This document shows positions 1 through 4,990 of a stretch of 5,566 nt of DNA, one piece after another. Within the stretch, counting starts at the first letter, position 1; the number at the start of each line of letters is the position of its first letter. Position numbers and translations under genes: made by a program. The stretch comes from Bacteroidia bacterium (GTDB taxonomy: Bacteria > Bacteroidota > Bacteroidia > Bacteroidales > Azobacteroidaceae): the NCBI GenBank assembly GCA_025996695.1, contig BNTP01000153.1, positions 1 to 5,566 of the forward strand, written 5' to 3'. The notes beneath the pieces were generated by a model. The model searched no databases, was not told the DNA's origin, and saw nothing but the letters and a program-made list of their open reading frames with translations.

Positions 1-219
1 ATCTCAAAGAATTGGAGAGGAAAGCCATTGATAAGTTATGAAGTTATTGTGCAACTGATTGGCTCTACAAAGACGGAAAAAGGACTTGAAGTGGAATGTG
101 AGTTGGATATGGAGAATTATCTGACAGACATAATAATTGATGAGGCTGAAATGGAAAATGTCAATCTGATTGGCAGCACATTTCATGATGATGGGAATTA
201 TAGAATAATGCCTTCGTAA
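1..219 (+). CDS. ISAzo13-like transposase, C-terminal end (5' truncated by window)
   Basis: This frame is open from the first base and ends with TAA at 217-219, giving the last 72 residues of a longer protein. It begins ISKNWRGKPL, continues SYEVIVQLIGSTKTEKGL, and ends with FHDDGNYRIMPS. The order NWRG-x-PL, (S/H)-x-EVI-x-LI-x-STKT-x-x-GL, EM-x-x-(V/I)N and FH-x-x-x-NY-x-I-x-P matches my memory of the C-terminal tail of ISAzo13-family (Rhodopirellula-type) DDE transposases. A TTG at 28 could be called as a start, but the homology continues upstream of it, so the true start lies outside the window. The catalytic DDE residues are outside the window, so I cannot say whether the element is intact. 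The stop is followed closely by a candidate terminator. The family assignment rests on recalled motifs, not on a search. Confidence 0.8.
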   Translation: MSKNWRGKPLISYEVIVQLIGSTKTEKGLEVECELDMENYLTDIIIDEAEMENVNLIGSTFHDDGNYRIMPS

Positions 220-244
220 TTGTCATTTTAATTCGTAACAATTC

Positions 245-295
245 CTAAGATGGTTCTTTTTTGTTCTTGTAAAAGAAATATCTTAGTTTATTGTT
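245..295 (+). terminator. candidate intrinsic terminator after the ISAzo13-like transposase
   Basis: An A/T-rich hairpin begins 25 bases after the transposase stop. CTAAGAT (245-251) pairs with ATCTTAG (280-286), and inside it TTCTTTT (254-260) pairs with AAAAGAA (271-277). The two stems are joined by one G-T wobble and one mismatch, around a 10-base loop. The bases after it (TTTATTGTT) are T-rich but not a clean T run, and the stem is poor in G/C. It could equally be part of the right end of the insertion sequence. Confidence 0.45.
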
Positions 296-324
296 GGAAC
301 ATAAATATATTATTACTATCTTTG
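293..324 (+). promoter_or_regulatory. Bacteroidetes-type promoter upstream of the antitoxin relic
   Basis: A -7 element TATCTTTG (317-324) matches the phylum consensus TAnnTTTG exactly. A partial -33 element GTTG (293-296) lies exactly 20 bases upstream, which is the expected spacing. Transcription would start near 331, about 20 bases before the ATG at 350. The match supports the idea that the short downstream reading frame was, or still is, a transcribed gene. Confidence 0.5.
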
Positions 325-349
325 TGGCTGATATTATCGTTATAACATT

Positions 350-484
350 ATGAAAACAAACATCATTCTAGGGAACAGCAGAGGTCTTATTTTGCCTTCT
401 GATTTATTGCGGAAGTTGCACTTGTCAATCAAGTCCGCCTTCAGGGTCAACGCATTAAAACCGCATAATATGGCTGAATTTTAA
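350..484 (+). pseudogene. truncated MazE/AbrB-type antitoxin relic (44 codons)
   Basis: ATG at 350 opens a 44-residue frame closed by TAA at 482-484. Its first half, MKTNIILGNSRGLILPSDLL, resembles the start of MazE/SpoVT-AbrB swapped-hairpin DNA-binding antitoxins, where an (I/V)-GNS-x-G-(I/L)-x-(I/L)-P core is followed by a leucine-rich helix. The helix continues as RKLHLSIKSAFRV. Compared with the usual spacing (for example II-x-IGNS), about one residue seems to be missing before GNSRG. From about residue 33 (NALKPHNMAEF) the sequence no longer looks like the family, and this tail is encoded by the left arm and loop of the inverted repeat at 448-491, whose right arm supplies the stop. The last strands of the DNA-binding fold and any toxin-binding tail are therefore absent. 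No toxin gene follows; the next genes are tRNAs. Most likely this is a decayed antitoxin whose partner was lost. A promoter-like sequence upstream leaves open that a short peptide is still made. Confidence 0.6.
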
Positions 485-491
485 TGCGTTG
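448..491 (+). repeat. 13-bp perfect inverted repeat ending the antitoxin relic
   Basis: CAACGCATTAAAA (448-460) is the exact reverse complement of TTTTAATGCGTTG (479-491), around an 18-base loop. The stop codon of the antitoxin relic lies in the right arm. No T run follows on the + strand (the next bases are CGCC then a run of A), so it does not look like an ordinary terminator for rightward transcription. It may be a dispersed palindromic repeat or the edge of an insertion; only one copy is visible here. Confidence 0.7.
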
Positions 492-514
492 CGCCAAAAA
501 AAATTTCAAAAACA

Positions 515-546
515 TTTGGCAGTATCAAAAATTAGTTGTAACTTTG
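515..546 (+). promoter_or_regulatory. promoter of the tRNA-Val pair
   Basis: TTTG (515-518), 20 bases, then TAACTTTG (539-546) is a full match to the Bacteroidetes housekeeping promoter consensus. The first tRNA begins at 573, so transcription should start about 20 bases upstream of it, near 552-553. I found no equally good promoter in the 114-base spacer before the second tRNA, so this one probably drives both. Confidence 0.8.
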
Positions 547-572
547 CGCCGTCTTAATTGAAAAGGCACTTC

Positions 573-647
573 GGGCGCTTAGCTCAGTTGGTTCAGAGCA
601 TCTGGTTTACACCCAGAGGGTCGGGGGTTCGAATCCCTCAGCGCCCA
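573..647 (+). tRNA. tRNA-Val, anticodon TAC
   Basis: All arms of the cloverleaf can be drawn over 75 bases. The acceptor stem GGGCGCT (573-579) pairs with AGCGCCC (640-646). The D stem is GCTC/GAGC. The anticodon stem TCTGG/CCAGA encloses the loop TTTACAC, placing anticodon TAC at 608-610 (reads GTA and other valine codons). The T stem GGGGG/CCCTC encloses TTCGAAT. The discriminator base is A (647), as expected for valine. The 3' CCA is not encoded (ACGA follows), so it must be added after transcription. Confidence 0.96.
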
Positions 648-761
648 CGATACGCGAAGCAGTTAAATTGAAAAGTTTGGCTGCTTACTTTGTTAAAATG
701 CAGGAAGCCTTACAGACCCCGCGTATAACCACGTGACGTAGATTTGATGCAATTGCACCTT

Positions 762-836
762 GGATTGTTAGCTCAGTTGGTTCAGAGCGCTGCCTCGACA
801 AGGCAGAGGTCACTGGTTCGAGCCCAGTACAGTCCA
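762..836 (+). tRNA. tRNA-Val, anticodon GAC
   Basis: This is a second complete cloverleaf of 75 bases. The acceptor stem GGATTGT (762-768) pairs with ACAGTCC (829-835), with one T-G wobble. The D stem is GCTC/GAGC. The anticodon stem CTGCC/GGCAG encloses the loop TCGACAA, with anticodon GAC at 797-799 (valine codons GTC and GTT). The T stem ACTGG/CCAGT encloses TTCGAGC, and the discriminator is A. The base before the anticodon (position 33) is C instead of the nearly universal T. No CCA is encoded. Together with the TAC tRNA upstream it forms a valine isoacceptor pair, probably one transcript with a 114-base spacer. Confidence 0.94.
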
Positions 837-902
837 CTTCTCCAATGAGCATTAAAGCGCTGTGGAACAGACATTTAGAGCCTTAGAGCCTCTTAATTTT
901 TC

Positions 903-937
903 GAAGTGCCAAACGAAGTTTCCAAAAATCGCACTTC
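903..937 (-). other. 7-bp inverted repeat at the end of the glycosyltransferase gene
   Basis: GAAGTGC (903-909) and GCACTTC (931-937) are exact reverse complements, and the loop contains a smaller AAAC/GTTT pairing. One arm overlaps the stop codon of the leftward glycosyltransferase gene. Read leftward, the hairpin is followed by GAAAAATT and not by a T run, so a termination role is only a guess. It may protect the 3' end of the message. Confidence 0.3.
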
Positions 938-2192
938 AGACCAATTGATTGTAAATATTCCGCACTTTCCAACCGGCTTTCTCCCAGGTGATTTGGTCAA
1001 CCTCATTCTTGCCTTCCACTTTCAAATATTCATACATCGCAGGATAGGTGATGATGGAATACATCGCATCAGCCATCGCGTCTATGTCCCAGTAGTCGGT
1101 TTTGACGGCTTTTTCCAAAATTTCGGCACAGCCCGATTGCTTGGAAATGATGGTGGGCACGCCGCATTGCATCGCTTCGAGGGGCGAGATGCCAAAAGGC
1201 TCTGACACTGAGGGCATTACATACACATCGCTGGATTTCAGAACTTCATATACCTGCGTGCCTTTCATAAATCCGGTGAAGTGAAAGCGGTCAGAAATGC
1301 CACGCTGGGCTGCCAAACGAATCATTTGATTCATCATATCGCCGCTGCCGGCCATCACGAAACGGACATTTTTTGTTTTCGACAATACACGAGCGGCTGC
1401 TTCCACGAAATATTCGGGGCCTTTTTGCATGGTGATGCGCCCCAAAAATGTTACGACCTTGTCTTTGGTGCCCTTTTTCGACTGTATGGCAGTGATGGTC
1501 GGGCTCATCGGCTCTACCGCATTGTGCACCGTAGTCACTTTGCGCGGGTCTTGGTGGTATTTTTCAATCACCGTGTTGCGCGTCAAATTGCTCACGGTAA
1601 TGATATGGTCGGCATGGTCCATTCCGTCTTTTTCGATGCCGTAAACGGTGGGGTTGACGTTTCCGCGACTGCGGTCGAAATCCGTCGCATGCACATGAAC
1701 GACTAACGGCTTGCCGGTAACCATCTTCGAGTGAATCCCCGCCGGATAGGTCAACCAGTCGTGCGAGTGAATCACGTCGCAGGGTATCGTGCGAGCAATC
1801 ACGCCTGCCACAACCGAATAATTATTGATTTCGTCCAACAGATTGTCGGGATAGCGACCGGAAAAGCCAATGCAGCCTAAATCGTTAGGATTCAGATAGT
1901 TGAAATCGGAATAAATATGATTACGCAGGTCAAAATAAATCTGCGGGTCCATGAATTTGCCAACACGCTCGGTCACAAGCTCCACGTCCACATCGCGCCA
2001 AGCCACAGGCGTGTTGCACATCCCAATCAACTGTAAAAAACTCGTATCCTCATCGCCCCAAGGCTTCGGCATCACAAACGTGATGTCCATATCGGGCTGC
2101 AACGACATCCCCTTAGTCAGCCCATAACTCGCTGTCCCAAGTCCTCCTAAAATATGCGGCGGAAATTCCCAGCCATACATTAATGCTTTCAT
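936..2192 (-). CDS. GT4-family glycosyltransferase, glycogen/alpha-glucan synthase-like
   Basis: This 418-residue protein has the two-Rossmann (GT-B) layout of retaining GT4 glycosyltransferases. The N-terminal half starts MKALMYGWEFPPHILGGLGT, with the glycine-rich acceptor-side loop GGLG at residues 16-19, and has HSHDWLT at 142-148. The C-terminal half has the nucleotide-sugar site: GRITMQKG at 251-258 (R252 and K257 probably contact the donor phosphates) and an E-x7-E motif within EPFGISPLEA (E331, E339). There is no signal peptide or membrane segment, so it should be cytoplasmic. The N-terminal half resembles archaeal and bacterial glycogen synthase-like enzymes. Together with the debranching enzyme upstream, this suggests it transfers glucose from a nucleotide sugar onto an alpha-glucan, but donor and acceptor cannot be read from the sequence. 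The ATG at 2192 is preceded by an A-rich, Shine-Dalgarno-free leader, which is normal for the phylum. No promoter is evident between it and the RhuM fragment, so it probably depends on transcription from the debranching gene. Confidence 0.9.
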   Translation of the reverse strand: MKALMYGWEFPPHILGGLGTASYGLTKGMSLQPDMDITFVMPKPWGDEDTSFLQLIGMCNTPVAWRDVDVELVTERVGKFMDPQIYFDLRNHIYSDFNYLNPNDLGCIGFSGRYPDNLLDEINNYSVVAGVIARTIPCDVIHSHDWLTYPAGIHSKMVTGKPLVVHVHATDFDRSRGNVNPTVYGIEKDGMDHADHIITVSNLTRNTVIEKYHQDPRKVTTVHNAVEPMSPTITAIQSKKGTKDKVVTFLGRITMQKGPEYFVEAAARVLSKTKNVRFVMAGSGDMMNQMIRLAAQRGISDRFHFTGFMKGTQVYEVLKSSDVYVMPSVSEPFGISPLEAMQCGVPTIISKQSGCAEILEKAVKTDYWDIDAMADAMYSIITYPAMYEYLKVEGKNEVDQITWEKAGWKVRNIYNQLV

Positions 2193-2242
2193 ATTGTGTT
2201 AATGTGTTTATTTATCTTCTTTTGTTTCTTCATAATTTAACG

Positions 2243-2668
2243 TCATCTCAATTGAAACTCTATCTGACTTTGATACAGCAAATATGTTCCTATGCTTGTT
2301 GGGATTTTTCCTGACTGTGACGCGCTATTGTCCCTGCGGGACAAAGAAAGGCACACAGATTTCACGCGATAACCGACGGAAATAGTGACATCAAGATTAT
2401 AAAAATTTGTAGGTTTGGTAGAAAATTCGGAAATTCCGAATTTTCTTACGGTGTTATCTTCAATTAACTCATTCTCAGCATATATGTTCTTAATGTGCTC
2501 ATTGATAGTTGATTTCGATTTGTTAAATAGAAGTGACATTTGGTCTTGTGTAAGCCAAACTGTGTCGTCTTCCATGCGTACATCAATTTTAATGTCGCCA
2601 TCGGGCAACTGATAGAGCAGGATTTCACTGTTAGCTAAGTCTTTGTGTTCTAATGCTTTTGTGTTCAT
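2243..2668 (-). pseudogene. rhuM: RhuM-family gene, 3'-truncated remnant
   Basis: The 141-residue frame carries the N-terminal part of the RhuM family, known from a Salmonella pathogenicity-island protein and widespread in bacterial accessory regions, with no established biochemical function. Recognisable pieces are EILLYQLPDGDIKIDVRMED (residues 15-34), TVWLTQDQMSLLFNKSKSTI (36-55, probably a helix-turn-helix), INEHIKNIYAENEL (55-68) and NFYNLDVTISVGYRVKS (88-104). Family members then normally run on with an FR-x-WA region and are more than twice as long. Here homology stops abruptly after YRVKS, and the last 37 residues (from VCLSLSRRDN) are unlike the family and cross the GTCCC palindrome at 2328-2344. 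I also looked in the other frames after the break and saw no continuation. The start lies 6 bases after the debranching stop, in a run of ATGAATA-like repeats, so it may be translated in coupling. Most likely it is a nonfunctional insert in a glycogen operon. Confidence 0.75.
2328..2344. repeat. short GTCCC/GGGAC palindrome inside the RhuM remnant
   Basis: TTGTCCC (2328-2334) and GGGACAA (2338-2344) are perfect reverse complements around a 3-base loop TGC. The palindrome begins about 13 bases beyond the last codon that still looks like RhuM. I recall GTCCC-N3-GGGAC palindromes as dispersed repeats in some Bacteroidetes genomes, but only one copy is visible here. It could also act as a transcription attenuator before the downstream glycosyltransferase, although no T run follows it. 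Confidence 0.6.
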
Positions 2669-2674
2669 TATTCA

Positions 2675-4654
2675 TTATTCATTGTTCATCAGTTTCAGCA
2701 CTCTCAAAATCGCTGACACATTCATCGCAAACGAAATCGCACCGCGACTTTGAAACGGCGGATTACCATCAAAAAGCTCAGACAACGAACTGATGCAATG
2801 CGTGCTCATTTCTTCTTCCAAACCAATCAACATGCGTTCCGCAAATGACACGCCGCCTGTTTGGTACAAATTCAAATATGCTTCCAAATAAAATCCCAGC
2901 AGCCAAGGCCACGCCGTTCCCTGATGGTATGCCAAATTGCGCTCGTAGAGCGTTCCAACACAATAGGGCGTGTAGCCGCCGCTGTTTGGACTCAGCGAGC
3001 GGATGCCTTTCGGAGTAAGCAATTCTTTCGTCACAAAGTTCAAAACCGACCGTTTTTGTGTGCGATTGAGCGGCGAATAGTCCAAAGCCACTGCAAAAAG
3101 CATGTTCGGGCGCACGCTCAAATCGGCGTAACTGCCATCAATATAATCATACAGATAGCCATGCGGGTTGATAAATGTAGACAAAAACGCGATCGCCGTG
3201 TTGGCGGCGGCATCTTCCAAAAAGGCGATTTGTTGGGTCGGAGTTTGTCCTCCCTTGCCTTTCGGACGGGCAGACCCCGCCTCAACAGATTTCAACAATT
3301 CTGATGCAAACTTTAAGACATTGTACCACAAGGCATTAAATTCTACAATATAACCGGTTCGCGGCACAATGGGACGCTCGTCGATAGTAGAATTCATCCA
3401 TGTGAGAGGTTTTTCTCGCCCCCCTTGGACATATAATAATCCGCGACTGTCCAATTTCAAATTCGGATGCTTGTTGGTACGGATATATTCGATGATTTCG
3501 TGCACTAAATCCCCGTAACGCTTGCGACATTGCTCTAAAGAAGTTGCCTTGGCATATTGTTGGATAGCCCAAACCGCCCACAGAAAGACGTCAGGCAGGT
3601 CAATTTCTTGAATAACCTTGTCCAAACTGCCGTCGCGCATAAAATTTTGTAGCGCAGGAATGGCAGTATCCGTCAATTTTTCAAACCGCACAGGGTCGTC
3701 AATCGCCAACGAGCAGCCGGGCATCGCAACAAACAGATCGCGAGCGCGAACCTTAAACCACGGGTAGCCTGCCAAAAGGTAGGCGTCATTTTCGGTTGGA
3801 CGAAAATAAAATTGCTGTGCCGAATTTTTCAAACAATTGTAAAAACTCGTGCGTGGAGTTCGTGTCGTGGATTCTTCGTCATATTTCTCCTGAATAAGCG
3901 ATGGTTCAATGACTGAAACACCGCCTGAAAAATAGATTGATTCACCTTTTTCAATAGTCATTTCAAAATAGCCCGGCACATACAAATCCTCCTTAAAAGG
4001 CAATCCGGACTCTTTCGCCTTGTGATATTCGATGTCTGTCCACCAATCAGGCTGGTAAACAAAATCCACCGGCTTACTAAATTGCAGGTGCAATTCGGGA
4101 TAACCGTCGTACATGCAAGTCTTTATGCCATTTTTCACCTCCGTATAATTACGATTAGCAACAGAGTTTTCATGCGTCAGTTGATTCATATTGCGAAAAG
4201 CCAAAAACGGGCGCAGTTGCAAAGTCGTCGGCGAATGTGCATCTAATAAGGTATATTTTATTAAAATCCGGTTTTCGAAAGCCGTAAACACTTTTTCTTT
4301 CGACATAATCACGCCTCCGACCCTGTAAATGGTTTTCGGAATGCCTTCAAACTCAAATTGGCGGATGTATTTATTCCCGTTCGGACTGAAATTATAGTCC
4401 GAATACTGATGCACACCCAAGTTAAAAGCCGCACCGTGTTGAATGATCGTTTCGTCCAAAGAAGACAGCAAAACGTGATTGTCGGCATCTAAATTGGGCA
4501 CAGGACAGACCAGCAGACCGTGGTATTTTCGCGTGTTGCAATCCACAATAGTCGTCGAATGATACGCGCCAACACGATTGGTGCGCAAAATTTCTCGCTG
4601 CAGCGACTCCTCCAAATTGATGAGTAGCGTTTTATCGAATTTAAGGTATCCCAT
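2675..4654 (-). CDS. glycogen debranching enzyme (amylo-alpha-1,6-glucosidase, GDE/GH133-like)
   Basis: This 659-residue cytoplasmic enzyme (no signal peptide) should hydrolyse alpha-1,6-linked glucose at branch points of glycogen-like polymers. The N-terminal half (about 20-250) is the beta-rich GDE N-domain, marked by NTRKYHGLLV at 40-49. The C-terminal half (about 285-655) is the (alpha/alpha)6 GDE C-domain. Its landmarks are GYPWFKVRARD (296-306, with the conserved acidic D306), LTWMNSTID (417-425), VEFNALWYN (437-445), SVRPN (513-517), the signature YHQGTAWPWLLG (576-587) and SELFDG (625-630). Length fits the family. Two deviations from the consensus I remember: W-G-R-D appears as R-A-R-D, and the late QAWSVAE-like segment reads FAMNVSA (642-648); these may be lineage traits. 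A hydrophilic stretch at 456-475 is encoded by a GC-rich near-palindrome. The ATG at 4654 lies about 20 bases downstream of the predicted transcription start. The gene leads the leftward unit that includes the glycosyltransferase. Confidence 0.93.
   Translation of the reverse strand: MGYLKFDKTLLINLEESLQREILRTNRVGAYHSTTIVDCNTRKYHGLLVCPVPNLDADNHVLLSSLDETIIQHGAAFNLGVHQYSDYNFSPNGNKYIRQFEFEGIPKTIYRVGGVIMSKEKVFTAFENRILIKYTLLDAHSPTTLQLRPFLAFRNMNQLTHENSVANRNYTEVKNGIKTCMYDGYPELHLQFSKPVDFVYQPDWWTDIEYHKAKESGLPFKEDLYVPGYFEMTIEKGESIYFSGGVSVIEPSLIQEKYDEESTTRTPRTSFYNCLKNSAQQFYFRPTENDAYLLAGYPWFKVRARDLFVAMPGCSLAIDDPVRFEKLTDTAIPALQNFMRDGSLDKVIQEIDLPDVFLWAVWAIQQYAKATSLEQCRKRYGDLVHEIIEYIRTNKHPNLKLDSRGLLYVQGGREKPLTWMNSTIDERPIVPRTGYIVEFNALWYNVLKFASELLKSVEAGSARPKGKGGQTPTQQIAFLEDAAANTAIAFLSTFINPHGYLYDYIDGSYADLSVRPNMLFAVALDYSPLNRTQKRSVLNFVTKELLTPKGIRSLSPNSGGYTPYCVGTLYERNLAYHQGTAWPWLLGFYLEAYLNLYQTGGVSFAERMLIGLEEEMSTHCISSLSELFDGNPPFQSRGAISFAMNVSAILRVLKLMNNE
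3247..3275. repeat. GC-rich imperfect palindrome within the debranching gene
   Basis: GTCCTCCC (3247-3254) and GGGCAGAC (3268-3275) pair over 7 of 8 positions, counting one wobble, around a 13-base spacer. It encodes the middle of the hydrophilic segment at residues 456-475 (SVEAGSARPKGKGGQTPTQQ), between the conserved ALWYN region and the next helix. The segment looks inserted by composition. Chance is not excluded. Confidence 0.35.
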
Positions 4655-4683
4655 AGTTCTCTAACGTATATTAAATTAGTGTC

Positions 4684-4715
4684 GCAATTTACAACTTTTT
4701 TTAATATGAAGCAAG
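4684..4715 (-). promoter_or_regulatory. promoter of the debranching enzyme / glycosyltransferase unit
   Basis: On the minus strand, CTTG (4715-4712) is followed after exactly 20 bases by TAAATTGC (4691-4684), a near match to the TTTG / TAnnTTTG pattern. Transcription would start about 22 bases before the ATG at 4654. The match is weaker than the two rightward ones (515-546 and 4937-4968), but spacing and position are right. Confidence 0.5.
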
Positions 4716-4901
4716 AAAAAAAGGATTTTTTTTCGTTTGGTTAGATATTTTCTTAGAAATTGAACAATTGTTGAACAAAAATGACCGAAAATCTGGATTT
4801 TAACACAGTATCTTGGTATGGGTGAATATTGTCTGAACCGTGATTAAGGGACGAAAAATAAATAACCTATAAGGGTCAATTTAAACCCTAACTCCGCAAA
4901 A
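4716..4901. other. A/T-rich intergenic stretch with a TTGAACAA direct repeat
   Basis: No coding potential or RNA gene was recognised here. It contains two copies of TTGAACAA (4760-4767 and 4771-4778) spaced 11 bases start to start, about one helical turn, 45-66 bases upstream of the debranching -33 element; this could be an operator. Further right, AGGGT/ACCCT (4872-4876 and 4885-4889) form a small inverted repeat. The left end of the insertion sequence carrying the next transposase probably lies near or just right of this point, but I cannot fix its boundary because its other end is outside the window. Confidence 0.35.
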
Positions 4902-4980
4902 ATTTAGGTAGTTTACGCAAAAAAGTGGCATAAACCTTTGGATATTCCACTTTTTTGATATAACTTTGTGCCACCTAAAT
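4902..4980 (+). repeat. nested inverted repeats around the IS transposase promoter
   Basis: Three inverted repeats share this stretch: ATTTAGGT (4902-4909) with ACCTAAAT (4973-4980), GTGGCA (4925-4930) with TGCCAC (4969-4974), and AAAAAAGTGG (4919-4928) with CCACTTTTTT (4947-4956). The last two compete for the same left arm. The outer right arms form one continuous block TGCCACCTAAAT just after the -7 element, while the left arms are separated by 15 bases. The repeats may be transposase-binding sites at the left end of the element, or may form a structure that limits transposase expression. Confidence 0.6.
4937..4968 (+). promoter_or_regulatory. promoter of the IS4/IS1634-like transposase
   Basis: TTTG (4937-4940), 20 bases, then TAACTTTG (4961-4968) is a full consensus match. 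The start codon at 4991 lies 22 bases after the -7 element, leaving a leader of only about 15 bases. The promoter sits inside the nested inverted repeats, which suggests control by the element's own transposase or by RNA structure. Confidence 0.75.
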
Positions 4981-4990
4981 AGGTTGCATT

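Noticed and set aside
448..491. A CRISPR repeat or intrinsic terminator
   Set aside because: There is only one copy and no spacer-repeat pattern, and the bases that follow are an A run instead of a T run on the transcribed strand.
657..692. A possible terminator or second promoter between the tRNAs (AAGCAG 657-662 with CTGCTT 681-686; TTACTTTG at 685-692)
   Set aside because: The stem is only 6 bp with an 18-base loop and no T run, and TTACTTTG lacks the conserved A and has no -33 partner at the right distance. It may be a processing hairpin at most.
837..902. A terminator for the tRNA transcript (GAGCC repeats before TTAATTTTT)
   Set aside because: GAGCC occurs as a direct repeat, not an inverted one, and only a 4-bp stem can be drawn, so the evidence is too weak to list.
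1281..1706. A rightward 141-codon frame opposite the glycosyltransferase
   Set aside because: It is antisense to a clearly conserved GT4 gene, has no recognisable motifs, and is explained as a shadow of the real coding frame.
2861..3304. A rightward 147-codon frame opposite the debranching enzyme
   Set aside because: It is antisense to the conserved GDE C-domain, with composition (many R, Q, H) typical of a shadow frame.
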